Program-made: the position numbers and the translations under genes
Shown here: one piece after another, positions 5,114 through 13,637 of the stretch
Numbering within the stretch: position 1 is the stretch's first letter
How the letters are laid out: each line of letters begins with the position of its first letter
The notes under the pieces: model-generated
What the model was told of the DNA's origin: nothing
The model's input: only the letters and a program-made list of their open reading frames with translations
The model's database searches: none
Assembly: GCA_010206265.1 (NCBI GenBank)
Contig: VIQV01000034.1
Span: 1-35,218 of the forward strand
Origin: Lachnospiraceae bacterium MD329
GTDB taxonomy: Bacteria; Bacillota; Clostridia; UBA1381
Direction of reading: 5' to 3'
Length of the DNA: 35,218 bases

Positions 5114-6010
5114 ATGAACAATATTGATACAGAGGAATTAGAACGAGAAATTAAGGCTTGCCCCATTACAAGGATTAAAATATCAGATACGGAAGTATAT
5201 TCAAAGCATCCATTTCGGGTTGTTCATAATAAAGCGCTTGAAATGCTTGCAGAGGATATCAAGGAGAATGGACTGCTTGAACCTATTATTGTCCGCGTCA
5301 TAGGTTTTGGAGGTAAGTATGAAATACTAAGTGGGCATAGGCGTATAGCAGCCTTAAAATTGAATGGTAGTGATGAAGTCGATGCACGAATTATGAACTT
5401 CACGGATACCGAAGCAGCTAATGTGGTTATAAAATCTAATCTTCTACAGAGAGAAAAGGTATTGCCGTCAGAACGCGCGAGAATATATATGTTGCGTAAT
5501 GAATGTCTAAAAAAGGAGAAATATGGGAGTCAGTACGCCGGGCGTACTGAGATTACGGATGAGATAAAAAAGATTTTAGCAAAAGAATTTAATGTTTCTG
5601 CAACAAGTATATTTGAATATATCCGATTGAATAATTTAATTGAGGAATTATTATATGCTCTTGATGGAGGTATAATCAAATTTAAAATAGCAGTTGCATT
5701 ATCGACATTTCCCAAAAGACGGCAGGTTATTATATACAAATATTTTTTTGAAGAAGAAAAAGCTGTTTTAAACAATGAGTATATAAAGAAAATGAAAAAA
5801 TACATAACAAATCTGACAGAAGAAATTCTTGAACAGATAACGTCAGAGCTTAATGCACCCAAGAAAAAAGCGGAAAAACCTGTTGACACTTTTGTAAATA
5901 AATATATCAGTCATTTCAAAAGCGAACAGGAGCTTTTTGACCGCCTTGAAAAATTGCTTATCGTATATCTTGAAAATGAAAAGCATTTAGACAAGGCGGG
6001 TGGTGAATAG
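5114..6010 (+). CDS. ParB-like partition/nuclease-domain protein
   Basis: About 298 residues. The ParB N-terminal domain is clear: LAEDIKENGLLEPIIVR, then the box EILSGHRRIAALKLNG, then NLLQREKVLPSERARIY. A helix-turn-helix-like segment follows (ITDEIKKILAKEFNVSATSI), and then a lysine-rich C-terminal helical region (KKKAEKPVDTFV). ATG 5114 is chosen over TTG 5087 because AAGGGAGATGA sits directly before it. The stop overlaps the GTG of the next gene, so they are translationally coupled. No ParA gene is adjacent. The pairing with a PAPS-reductase-like gene recalls IbrB/IbrA of enterobacteria, so the role may be regulatory rather than partition. A perfect 19-bp palindrome lies within the gene at 5531-5549. 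Confidence 0.85.
   Translation: MNNIDTEELEREIKACPITRIKISDTEVYSKHPFRVVHNKALEMLAEDIKENGLLEPIIVRVIGFGGKYEILSGHRRIAALKLNGSDEVDARIMNFTDTEAANVVIKSNLLQREKVLPSERARIYMLRNECLKKEKYGSQYAGRTEITDEIKKILAKEFNVSATSIFEYIRLNNLIEELLYALDGGIIKFKIAVALSTFPKRRQVIIYKYFFEEEKAVLNNEYIKKMKKYITNLTEEILEQITSELNAPKKKAEKPVDTFVNKYISHFKSEQELFDRLEKLLIVYLENEKHLDKAGGE
5531..5549. repeat. Perfect 19-bp palindrome inside parB
   Basis: CAGTACGCC, a central G, and GGCGTACTG. It is markedly GC-rich for the surrounding AT-rich gene and falls in the Gly/Ser linker region between the ParB domain and the HTH (residues SQYAGRTE), where coding constraint is probably low. It could be a parS-like or other protein-binding site. Confidence 0.5.
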
Positions 6011-6759
6011 TGAAAAATATATTTTTCTGGTCTGGTGGAAAGGACAGCACTGCCTCAATAATTCTTGCTCATATAAATCATTTGCCGATTACGGAAATAG
6101 TTTTCTGCGAGGTTATGTTTGATAAAAGCAGGAATATATCAGGGGAAACGCCTGCACATATTGATTTTGTAAAAAATATTGCAATACCGATATTTAGAGA
6201 ATGGGGATATAAAGTAAAAATACTTCAAGCAGACAATGACTATATGGATTTATTTTTTCATACCATTACAAAATCAAAGACAGAAGAAAATAACGGCAAG
6301 CATAGCGGATGGCTTATCGGGGGCAGGTGTGCGGGTAATGACAGATTGAAAATGAAACCCATACGACAATACCGTAAAAGTATCGAGGGTGAGTATGTAG
6401 AGTATGTAGGAATAGCGTCGGACGAATCTAAACGCTTGGAACGTCTTACAGATAATAAGCGGTCTTTGCTTTATGAATATAATTGTACAGAGGAAATGAC
6501 TTATGAGCTTTGCAAGAATTATGGACTGTTATCGCCAATATATAGCTTTACAAGGCGTAACGGATGTTGGTTCTGTCCAAATCAGTCATACAACGAGCTT
6601 GCATATTTAAAGTTTCTGCATCCTGAGTTATGGAATGAACTTAAAATATTATCGTGTGTGCCTGATTTGGTATCGCGTGGGTTCAGGTACGGCGTATCGT
6701 TTAACAAGGTGGAGGAAAAGGTAGACAAAATAATATCGCAAAAGTGGTTGGGGCAGTAA
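6010..6759 (+). CDS. PAPS-reductase-like adenine nucleotide alpha-hydrolase (IbrA-like)
   Basis: A 249-residue member of the PP-loop ATPase superfamily. The PP-motif SGGKDSTAS lies at residues 8-16 and would bind the phosphates of ATP or PAPS. C-terminal GCWFCPNQ is the cysteine pair seen in PAPS-reductase-like proteins of mobile elements, and YSFTRRNGC precedes it. It starts with GTG overlapping the parB stop. ParB-like plus PAPS-reductase-like gene pairs occur on phages and mobile elements (IbrB/IbrA are the named example). Whether this one does sulfur chemistry is unknown. Sulfate assimilation is unlikely given the context. Confidence 0.8.
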   Translation: MKNIFFWSGGKDSTASIILAHINHLPITEIVFCEVMFDKSRNISGETPAHIDFVKNIAIPIFREWGYKVKILQADNDYMDLFFHTITKSKTEENNGKHSGWLIGGRCAGNDRLKMKPIRQYRKSIEGEYVEYVGIASDESKRLERLTDNKRSLLYEYNCTEEMTYELCKNYGLLSPIYSFTRRNGCWFCPNQSYNELAYLKFLHPELWNELKILSCVPDLVSRGFRYGVSFNKVEEKVDKIISQKWLGQ

Positions 6760-6807
6760 AAGCTCCATATTTTTTTTGTGCTTAAAATTAAAATACAAAG
6801 AGTGGTG

Positions 6808-7203
6808 ATGTTGTTGAAACAAATTTATACATATTGTAATGAAAGCGGTGTATCTCAGGTTCTTGAATTTCTGAAACATTCAGATGATAAAATCAAGAAA
6901 AAGTTTAAGTATCAGCTTAACATACTTGTAGCGGAGAACAGAATACTGTGTGAGCCGCACGTCAAGCATTTCATCATAGAGCGTTACAGAATGTTCTATG
7001 AATTTAGGATAAAAATATCTAAAAAGATTGTTCGTATAATTTTCTGCGAAAGAGATGATAATATTGTACTTCTTCACGCGTTTTACAAACACGATAAGCG
7101 TGATACTGAAAAGGCGCTGGAATGTGCTTTGAAAATATATGAACATTTAGAGAATGACAGTCTGCTGCCGTTTCAGTATTTGTGCGAGGTGATGCTGAAA
7201 TGA
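6808..7203 (+). CDS. RelE/Gp49-like toxin-superfamily protein
   Basis: About 131 residues. KFKYQLNILVAENRILCEPHV, then RYRMFYEFRIKISKKIVRII and the strand NIVLLHAFYKHDKRDTEKAL match the phage-derived Gp49-like / HigB-type RelE fold: the core REFR..VRI..F strand, then LLHAF.KK. ATG 6808 is used; TTG 6811 and 6814 are alternatives because GTGGTGAT lies close upstream. No small HTH antitoxin follows; the next gene, TadZ-like, overlaps its stop as ATGA. It is therefore either an orphan toxin-like protein or has been recruited into the pilus operon. mRNA interferase activity is not shown. Confidence 0.7.
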   Translation: MLLKQIYTYCNESGVSQVLEFLKHSDDKIKKKFKYQLNILVAENRILCEPHVKHFIIERYRMFYEFRIKISKKIVRIIFCERDDNIVLLHAFYKHDKRDTEKALECALKIYEHLENDSLLPFQYLCEVMLK

Positions 7204-8351
7204 TAAGTGTTATCAGCGCATTTAAAAATCAGGCAATTCAGAATGAATTACGGCGGGATATAGAAAATCATAATATATCATTTATGTGTGATGATTGTGC
7301 AAACACGGTGATGCTTTTGATGGAAGTTGAACAAAATCCGAATGTCGATGTGATTTTCATAAGGCATGCGGAAAGGAGAGATACTGACACGCATTTAGAG
7401 CAAATACGGAGTATTTCAAAGGATGTCCGCATTGTGCTTATTATAAGCGGATTGAGAAAACAGTATGTACAATCGCAGCTTGACGGTTATCGTAAGAGAT
7501 ATAACATTGAGGATATTATCTTTGAGGGCAAGGGATTGGATAAGCTTGAAATCTTATCTATTATGAACAAGGGCAGAATAGCGGAGACAGAGCAGGCAAC
7601 AGAGGCAGAACAGCCTGTTAAGGAAACAGAAAAAACAGAGGTTGAAATTCTGAAAGAAAAACCGCCTGTGAATGAACCCGCAAAAGAGCTAAATGTTGAG
7701 CAGGAGAATCTAAAAAAAATAAAATCTGAAAAACCCAAATCATATAAGCCTAAAAAGCCTGTTTCAGATATTAAACGGAAAAATAAAAAAGTATTACCGT
7801 ATAAAATATCAGACAAATGCTGGGTTATTTCTGTTTTCGGTACAACGCATGGCGCCGGTGTTACGAATATGACGGCAAGCCTTGCGGAATATCTTGCAGG
7901 GAACGGTAAAAGGGTACTCGCTCTTAATCTGTCGGGCGGTGATGAGTTCCGATATATTAAAGGACAGGCTGAATACAGAGATGTAAAGTCATTGAATATA
8001 TCCGAATTAAAAAAGGACTATGATATTATTCTTATTGACCTTGGCGTGCCTTACAGGATAAGCAGCGGAGGGGCTTTCAATGGTTATTCAAACGGATATG
8101 ATTACAGAAATATTGAATTGCTGAAAAAATCCTCTTTGCAGATTATTATGTCATTGTCTGATGCTTGGCATATCAAGAAATGCGAATACTTTTTAAGTGA
8201 TGAAACGTGGGCGGGAAAAATATCAAATTCATATATCTTTTTATTTGATACTGAACCGCCTAAGTCGTTACAGAAATACATGGTAAATCAGTTTGACCGA
8301 AACAGTCAGAGCTTTGCAAATGAGATTGCAGAGCTTTTTTTAATGGAATAG
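7200..8351 (+). CDS. tadZ: TadZ/CpaE-like pilus localisation ATPase with degenerate P-loop
   Basis: About 383 residues in three parts. Residues 1-115 look like an atypical receiver domain (VDVIFIRHAERR, DVRIVLIISGLRKQ). Residues ~120-200 are a Lys/Glu/Pro-rich linker. Residues ~208-380 are a ParA/MinD-type domain beginning WVISVFGTTHGAGVTNMTAS. The Walker A lysines are missing (GTTHGAGVT), as in many TadZ/CpaE proteins, while YDIILIDLG is retained. TadZ proteins place the Tad apparatus at a site in the cell. ATG 7200 is preferred (GAGGTGATG before it) and overlaps the previous stop. The next gene is CpaB, the standard Tad order. Confidence 0.75.
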   Translation: MISVISAFKNQAIQNELRRDIENHNISFMCDDCANTVMLLMEVEQNPNVDVIFIRHAERRDTDTHLEQIRSISKDVRIVLIISGLRKQYVQSQLDGYRKRYNIEDIIFEGKGLDKLEILSIMNKGRIAETEQATEAEQPVKETEKTEVEILKEKPPVNEPAKELNVEQENLKKIKSEKPKSYKPKKPVSDIKRKNKKVLPYKISDKCWVISVFGTTHGAGVTNMTASLAEYLAGNGKRVLALNLSGGDEFRYIKGQAEYRDVKSLNISELKKDYDIILIDLGVPYRISSGGAFNGYSNGYDYRNIELLKKSSLQIIMSLSDAWHIKKCEYFLSDETWAGKISNSYIFLFDTEPPKSLQKYMVNQFDRNSQSFANEIAELFLME

Positions 8352-8363
8352 GAGTGATAAATA

Positions 8364-9026
8364 TTGAAGAAGTTATTTGAAAATAAACTTGTTGTAGGCG
8401 GTGTATGTATTGTCATAGCCGCTATCCTTGCATTTCTGGTACTTCCGGGAATGTATAAGCAGAAAGAAAAGACGATATACATATGCCGTTTACAGTCGGA
8501 TATTACGGCAGGGACAAAGATAGAAGCTGAAATGCTGAAAACCGTTGAGGTAGGTAGTTACGGGTTGCCCGAATCTGTTGTAAAAAATCCCGATGACCTT
8601 GTAGGCAAGTATGCAAAGGTTAGTTTGACAGCAGATGATTATCTATATTCTTCAAAATTTGCTGATTATGTATCAGATGAACGCTTTGACAAGGCTGTGG
8701 CAGAGGGAAAGCGCCTCATTGCAGTAAGTGTACCGAGTAATGCCGCAAGTGTGGCAAATCAGCTTAAAGCTGGTGACAGGGTTACAGTTGCGTATTATAC
8801 AGATGATAATGTCATTATTGATGATGCGCTTAAAGGTATAGAAATTTACAGCGTGGAAAATGAGGACGCTCAAAATCTGGAGAACGTGAAGGGGAGCGAG
8901 GATAAAGAGGACACAATCGCCGCAAATGTAACACTAATAGCAACAGAAGAACAGGCGGCGAAGCTTATCAGTGCAGAGTATTCGGGAAAACTCCACATCA
9001 TGTTAGAGAATAGAGGTGTGGCATAA
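8364..9026 (+). CDS. cpaB: CpaB/RcpC-like pilus assembly protein (SAF domain)
   Basis: A 220-residue envelope protein with a single N-terminal membrane helix at about residues 9-29 (VVGGVCIVIAAILAFLVLP). A SAF domain follows (ITAGTKIEAEMLKTVEV, then VGKYAKVSLTADDYL), and then the RcpC-type segment KRLIAVSVPSNAASVANQLKAGDRVTV. The length is near that of short Gram-positive CpaB proteins. The start is TTG with AGGAGTGAT upstream. Its stop overlaps the start of the next gene (TAATG), so translation is coupled. It probably spans the membrane-wall space to organise the pilus. Confidence 0.8.
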   Translation: MKKLFENKLVVGGVCIVIAAILAFLVLPGMYKQKEKTIYICRLQSDITAGTKIEAEMLKTVEVGSYGLPESVVKNPDDLVGKYAKVSLTADDYLYSSKFADYVSDERFDKAVAEGKRLIAVSVPSNAASVANQLKAGDRVTVAYYTDDNVIIDDALKGIEIYSVENEDAQNLENVKGSEDKEDTIAANVTLIATEEQAAKLISAEYSGKLHIMLENRGVA

Positions 9027-9754
9027 TGAACGCGAAAGTTATATCTGTCTGGGGCGCAAACGGCAGCGGAAAAACTACAACGGCGGTTAATCTTGCGTTT
9101 TCTCTTGCACAGCGTAATTTCACGGTAGGACTTATTTCATCAAATATGTACTACGGAGAGATGCAGACGCTTTGCGGCTGTAATATTCCCGAAGATCGCG
9201 GTATATACCACGCCCTTATGGGCGGCGAAACGAAGAATATGTTTGTGCAGGCAGGGAAAACGTCAGTATTTGTTTTATCTGTCCCCGATAAATTCGACGC
9301 TATGCAGCTTACTACCGTATCTGCAAAAAGCGTTAAGGATATGCTTGATGACGCGGCTTTTCGTTTTGATTATCTTGTAATAGACGGTGATACCGAACTG
9401 AATAACCCGATTTCAAGCATAGGAATGACGGAGGCTGATATGATTATCGCTGTGCATCGTCCATCGGTAAAGGATTGTCTATGGTACAGCGGTATGAAAG
9501 GTGTCGGTGACTTATTAAATCTGTCATATAAGACGGTGCATATCTTAAACACTCACGATAAGTCATGCGATTTATCGGCATATAAGTCAAGTATCGGTTT
9601 GACATTTGATTTTGAGCTTGGCTATGTGGAAAATGCAAATATCTATGCTAATACGGGGCAGGCTATTATATTCCATGACTTGAGGCAGGAACGTGAGTAT
9701 ATATCTGGTATGAAAGCGCTGACAAGCTCGGTAATATTGGGAGGAGGACAGTAA
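9026..9754 (+). CDS. ParA/MinD-type P-loop ATPase of the pilus locus
   Basis: A 242-residue ATPase with a canonical Walker A, WGANGSGKTTTAVNLAF (residues ~8-24), and Walker B FDYLVIDGD (~114). SVPDKFDAMQL and the C-terminal FELGYVENANIYANTG look like the CpaE/VirC1 subgroup. It follows a TadZ whose own P-loop is degenerate, so the two may form an active/inactive pair. A partition role with the ParB-like protein 3 kb upstream is possible but less likely, since it lies inside the Tad cluster between cpaB and tadA. Confidence 0.8.
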   Translation: MNAKVISVWGANGSGKTTTAVNLAFSLAQRNFTVGLISSNMYYGEMQTLCGCNIPEDRGIYHALMGGETKNMFVQAGKTSVFVLSVPDKFDAMQLTTVSAKSVKDMLDDAAFRFDYLVIDGDTELNNPISSIGMTEADMIIAVHRPSVKDCLWYSGMKGVGDLLNLSYKTVHILNTHDKSCDLSAYKSSIGLTFDFELGYVENANIYANTGQAIIFHDLRQEREYISGMKALTSSVILGGGQ

Positions 9755-9755
9755 T

Positions 9756-11123
9756 ATGGACGTATTCAATATAAATGATTTAATATATAAAGTTAATGTC
9801 AATACAACGTCGGACACTTCCAATCAGCAGACTATGGAATACAAAGATGTGCTTGATAAGATACGGCATATCATATCAAAATACCATTCAGCGGAGTTGA
9901 TAGACGTTATTTATTCGCCATCAGCAGGTGATAAACTGAAAAACCTCATAATCCGTTATCTTAATCAGAACAAAATGTCGGTGGAGGAATGTAAAAACAT
10001 TTCTATGCTTGCAGACAGAATATACGAGGATATGGCGGGCTTTGGAATACTTACGAAATATCTTCAGAATGAGGATGTAGAAGAGGTTAATATAAACGCT
10101 TGGAATTGTATTGAGGTTATCTATCCCGACAGGGTGGAACTTCTGGAGGAAACCTTTGTTTCCCCCGATGACTGTATGGATAAAATCAAGAAGATGGTGT
10201 GGCTTGGCGGCTCTATTATTGACGGCTCTAACCCAAAAGTGGATAGTTTTATAGGTGAAGGTGTAAGAATATCGGCTCTTATTCCGCCTTGTGTTGACAG
10301 CAAAACGGGCGGAGTGGCGTCAATCAGACGACAGAAAGAGAATGTCATAACCCGCAGGTTAATGATTGAGTATGGCAGCGCAACGCCAGAGGAATTGGAG
10401 TTTTTGCCCCTGTGCATTAACAATGGTGTATCTCTTGCGATTGCCGGCAGTACAGGCAGCGGTAAAACAACCGACCTTGCATATTTGATTTCTTGTCTGG
10501 ACAGAAAGAAGAGAATATATACGATTGAGGATACGCGTGAACTTAACATAGCTCAGTATGAGAACGGCAGAATGACAAACAGAGTTGTACAGACGCTTAC
10601 GAAAGACGCGCCAAATCCAATCACAATGGATGATTTGCTAAAAGAAGCCTTGCGTTTCCACCCGTATGCGATTATTCCAGCCGAAATGCGCGGTGCTGAG
10701 GCTATGACAGCAGTTGAAGCAGGCAGAACAGGTCACGTTATCATATCAACGCTGCACGCAAATTCAGCGGTTGACGCATATAACCGTATTCTTTCAATGT
10801 GTGTTGCGACAGGCTTACAGTTATCAGAAAATAAAATCCTTGAATTTATTCTGGAGGCTATTCCTGTTGTTTTGTTCAAGCGTCAGCTACCTGATGGACG
10901 TCGTGTATATGATGAAATCTTTGAGGGTACAGGGATAAAAGACGGTAAAGTAATCGGAAATACCTTGTATAAGTATGAGATTGAAGAAAATATATACAGT
11001 GCTGATGGACGGATTGAAAAAGTAATCGGTCATCATAAGAAGGTCAGCAAGATGTCGCAGGAACTTCTTCATCGTTTACGCTATGGCGGCGCGAGTGAGG
11101 ACGCAATAAAACAATTTATGTAA
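9756..11123 (+). CDS. tadA: TadA/CpaF secretion ATPase
   Basis: A 455-residue type II/IV secretion ATPase that powers pilus assembly and retraction. Seen: DMAGFGILTKYLQNEDVEEV, the N-terminal signature of CpaF; Walker A in AGSTGSGKTTDLAYL near residue 231; an Asp box (IYTIEDTREL); Walker-B-like AIIPAEMRGAEAM; and the His box GHVIISTLHANSA. Length is as expected for CpaF. It is preceded by GGAGGAC and is one base from the previous stop, so it is co-translated with the ATPase gene. TadB and TadC follow directly. Confidence 0.93.
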   Translation: MDVFNINDLIYKVNVNTTSDTSNQQTMEYKDVLDKIRHIISKYHSAELIDVIYSPSAGDKLKNLIIRYLNQNKMSVEECKNISMLADRIYEDMAGFGILTKYLQNEDVEEVNINAWNCIEVIYPDRVELLEETFVSPDDCMDKIKKMVWLGGSIIDGSNPKVDSFIGEGVRISALIPPCVDSKTGGVASIRRQKENVITRRLMIEYGSATPEELEFLPLCINNGVSLAIAGSTGSGKTTDLAYLISCLDRKKRIYTIEDTRELNIAQYENGRMTNRVVQTLTKDAPNPITMDDLLKEALRFHPYAIIPAEMRGAEAMTAVEAGRTGHVIISTLHANSAVDAYNRILSMCVATGLQLSENKILEFILEAIPVVLFKRQLPDGRRVYDEIFEGTGIKDGKVIGNTLYKYEIEENIYSADGRIEKVIGHHKKVSKMSQELLHRLRYGGASEDAIKQFM

Positions 11124-11138
11124 TGGAGGTTTTTAATA

Positions 11139-12044
11139 TTGCAAAATATAATATTGATTATGATATTCGCGCTCCTACTTACAGGAGCGTTTTTTATTGC
11201 CGGAATAAACCCGTTTAGAAGAAAAGCATACATTTCACTGTCTAAGCAGATACAGGAGGAAAAGTTTCGGAATGTTGATGAACGCTTTAGCAAACTTGAT
11301 TTAAAAGACCGGCTTATTACAACAATTCAAAATACAGTAGCTATGGGTGGCAGCAATATGAAAATATTTGCACTTATGCTTGCCGTAGCTTGTGGAGCAG
11401 GGATAGGAATAGGCAAGATGTTGTTTACCGATACAGGTTTAGCGTTGGTTACGGGACTTGCTTTAATTCCTGTTCCTTACATATTTCTTAAAGTCAAGTC
11501 AAGATGGTATAAGCGTAATCAGGACGAGCTTCTGGAAAATACGCTGAGCCTTATAACAAACAGCTATATAAGCTGTAACGATATTATAAAGGCTGTCAAC
11601 GAAAACCTGTCAAAGCTTGACGTTCAGAGACCGTTTGCTGAATTTATCACAGATGTAACGCTGATTGACAGTAATATCCGCAGAGGTTTACGGAGGTTAG
11701 AGCTGAAAATCAATAATAGATACTTCTCGGAATGGATTGATATTCTGGTGTTGTCACAGGAAAAGTCAGGTGATATGAGATTTATTTTGCCTGCTGTCAT
11801 TGACGGTATGAATGACGCAAAAAAATTACAGATAGAGGCTGATACCGTAATGATGAACGTATGGAAGGAATACTTTATGTCTATTATCTTGGCATTTTCC
11901 ATTATACCGATTTTAAGATTTTCAAACGCTGAATGGTTTAATATTCTTATAAATACCTTTGTCGGAAAGCTGCTTATAGTCTTAATGCTTGTGCTTACGA
12001 TTATATCGGCTTTTCTGACATTGCGGATAAACAAACCGCTGTAA
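11139..12044 (+). CDS. tadB: TadB inner-membrane platform protein
   Basis: A 301-residue membrane protein. It has an N-terminal helix (IILIMIFALLLTGAFFIAG), a helix pair near residues 75-105 (IFALMLAVACGAGIGIGKML and following), a cytoplasmic T2SSF-like core (NQDELLENTLSLITNSYISC, then SGDMRFILPAVIDGM) and two C-terminal helices. That is the TadB/T2SSF layout. It starts with TTG 11139, nine bases after TGGAGG. It forms the membrane platform under the pilus with TadC and TadA. Confidence 0.85.
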   Translation: MQNIILIMIFALLLTGAFFIAGINPFRRKAYISLSKQIQEEKFRNVDERFSKLDLKDRLITTIQNTVAMGGSNMKIFALMLAVACGAGIGIGKMLFTDTGLALVTGLALIPVPYIFLKVKSRWYKRNQDELLENTLSLITNSYISCNDIIKAVNENLSKLDVQRPFAEFITDVTLIDSNIRRGLRRLELKINNRYFSEWIDILVLSQEKSGDMRFILPAVIDGMNDAKKLQIEADTVMMNVWKEYFMSIILAFSIIPILRFSNAEWFNILINTFVGKLLIVLMLVLTIISAFLTLRINKPL

Positions 12045-12063
12045 TAGGAAAGGAGAATTTGAT

Positions 12064-12930
12064 ATGACAATAATAATCTTTATTTTAATTTCAGCGGGAA
12101 TGTTCAGCGTTTTGAGCAGTATATTGAAACTGCCGCCGTATAGCGCAACGCAGAGACTCAGAGGTGTTTCAGGCAGGACAGGAATGACGGAAATGCTTAA
12201 TCAGCGTTTGCTTCTACCCGTTATGAAAGTAATTGCCCCGTTTATTCGTCTTGATGATTTCAAGGAACGGAGAATGAAAATAAAGCTTGAACGTGCAGGA
12301 CTTATCTTTACACCGCAGGAATACTATGCCCGCGCTATTGTGATGGCGGCGGGCACAGCTATTATTGGTACATTAGCGGCAGTTGCGGTAATGCCGTCTA
12401 TGACGGTAGTGGTATGTATCTTGGCAGTTATCGTGTACTTTCATTTTTTTGGTGAAGTCAATGACAGACTCAAAGAAAAGGATGAGCTTATAGAAAGTGA
12501 ATTGCCTAAGTTTATACGCGCTATTGTGCAGGGACTTAGAACAGAAAAGGATGTTATAAAACTGCTCGAAAGCTATAGCACAATAGCCGGAAAAGGACTT
12601 CAATATGATATTGAGGTGCTTGTTCTTGACTTAAAATCAGGAAACTTTGAAAATGCTATGTTGGATTTTGACAAGAGAGTGGGTAATGCATATATGTCAC
12701 GCCTAACCAAAGCGCTTATTGCAGTAAACAGAGGTGATAATCAAGAGGCAGCACTCAATCACTTGTTATCCGATATGTCATTATTATCGCATGAAACAAT
12801 GCAGAGAGAATTAAATAAACGTCCGGGCAGAGTGAAAATGATGGTTATACCTATTGTTGTAATCGGTATATTTACATTGTTTTATGTAGTGGGTGTAAAC
12901 CTCTTTAACTCGCTCGGCGGGATTATGTAA
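12064..12930 (+). CDS. tadC: TadC inner-membrane platform protein
   Basis: A 288-residue membrane protein with a short N-terminal helix, a helix pair around residues 85-130 (AAGTAIIGTLAAVAVMPSMT), the T2SSF core IESELPKFIRAIVQGLRTEK with DVIKLLESYS, and a C-terminal helix (VIPIVVIGIFTLFYVVGVN). AGGAGAATTTGAT precedes the ATG. It follows TadB with a 19-base gap, in the conserved order tadA-tadB-tadC, and precedes the pilin gene. Confidence 0.85.
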   Translation: MTIIIFILISAGMFSVLSSILKLPPYSATQRLRGVSGRTGMTEMLNQRLLLPVMKVIAPFIRLDDFKERRMKIKLERAGLIFTPQEYYARAIVMAAGTAIIGTLAAVAVMPSMTVVVCILAVIVYFHFFGEVNDRLKEKDELIESELPKFIRAIVQGLRTEKDVIKLLESYSTIAGKGLQYDIEVLVLDLKSGNFENAMLDFDKRVGNAYMSRLTKALIAVNRGDNQEAALNHLLSDMSLLSHETMQRELNKRPGRVKMMVIPIVVIGIFTLFYVVGVNLFNSLGGIM

Positions 12931-12943
12931 TGGAGGTAAAGAG

Positions 12944-13165
12944 ATGAACAAATTACTTGTAAAAACAAAACTGGCAAAGGACGCATTTATGAGAAATGCA
13001 AAACGCGTTCTCAAAAACACGGAGGGCGATCAGATAACGGGATGGCTCATCGTTATACTTATCGTTGTGGTTGTCGGCGCGTTCTTTATGAAGAACTATC
13101 AGGACGCTATCGTTGAAGTATGGGACGGCGTTATTGCTAAAATCAAATCGGCGTTCGGTATATAA
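12944..13165 (+). CDS. Flp-like major pilin candidate
   Basis: A 73-residue protein with a basic N-terminus (about 25 residues, LAKDAFMRNAKRVLKNTEG), then a hydrophobic stretch (WLIVILIVVVVGAFFM) and a short amphipathic tail. This is the Flp pilin layout: a prepilin peptidase would cut after the G of NTEG, leaving DQITGW. The usual Glu5-Tyr6 pair of Flp pilins is absent (Gly-Trp instead). TGGAGGT lies before the ATG. It is placed between tadC and the pseudopilin genes as in Tad loci, so pilin is likely, but the missing Glu makes it unusual. Confidence 0.7.
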   Translation: MNKLLVKTKLAKDAFMRNAKRVLKNTEGDQITGWLIVILIVVVVGAFFMKNYQDAIVEVWDGVIAKIKSAFGI

Positions 13166-13169
13166 AGCA

Positions 13170-13637
13170 ATGAAAAAAGAAGTACAGGAGAAAAGCAGGC
13201 AGATGTCTGCTTTTCTTAAAGTAAAGAAAAAAGGCAGCGCATACTATGAGCTTATTATTAAGACGCTTGTATTCATTACGCTGATTGCTACGGCTGTTTC
13301 ATTTTTTAGCATATTTACCGTATATCTGAATTTGAATTATACTTGCAGACGTGTGGTGCGTGAGATTGAAATATCGGGACAGGTAACATCGGATACAAAC
13401 GCACTTTTTAATCAGCTTAAAAACGGTACGAATATAGGCGCGGGCGCAAATATGTCAGTGAGTGCAAGCTATTTTAATGCGGCACAGAAAAAGATACAGC
13501 TCCGTAATACATTCGATGTGACCTGCACGACAAGCTATCGCTTTGATGTATTCACTCCGTTAGGACGCGATCCTGTTGGCTTTACTATTCCGATGAAGGT
13601 TAAAATGACAGGAATGAGTGAGAAGTATTGGAAATGA
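13170..13637 (+). CDS. DUF4320 family TadE-like pseudopilin
   Basis: About 155 residues from ATG 13170, five bases after the pilin stop; the longer TTG 13113 frame overlaps the pilin gene and is not used. A basic leader ends KVKKKG, followed by SAYYELIIKTLVFITLIATA. This fits a class III prepilin site G/SAYYE with glutamate at +5, then a single hydrophobic helix and a roughly 100-residue strand-rich domain (FDVTCTTSYRFDVFTPLG). DUF4320 proteins are found in clostridial Tad-like and conjugation loci. It is the only pilin-like protein here with Glu5. Confidence 0.75.
   Translation: MKKEVQEKSRQMSAFLKVKKKGSAYYELIIKTLVFITLIATAVSFFSIFTVYLNLNYTCRRVVREIEISGQVTSDTNALFNQLKNGTNIGAGANMSVSASYFNAAQKKIQLRNTFDVTCTTSYRFDVFTPLGRDPVGFTIPMKVKMTGMSEKYWK

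Noticed and set aside
9026..9754. Plasmid partition ParA partner of the ParB-like gene
   Set aside because: It lies between cpaB and tadA in translational coupling, 3 kb from the ParB-like gene; a Tad role is the simpler reading, though partition is not excluded.
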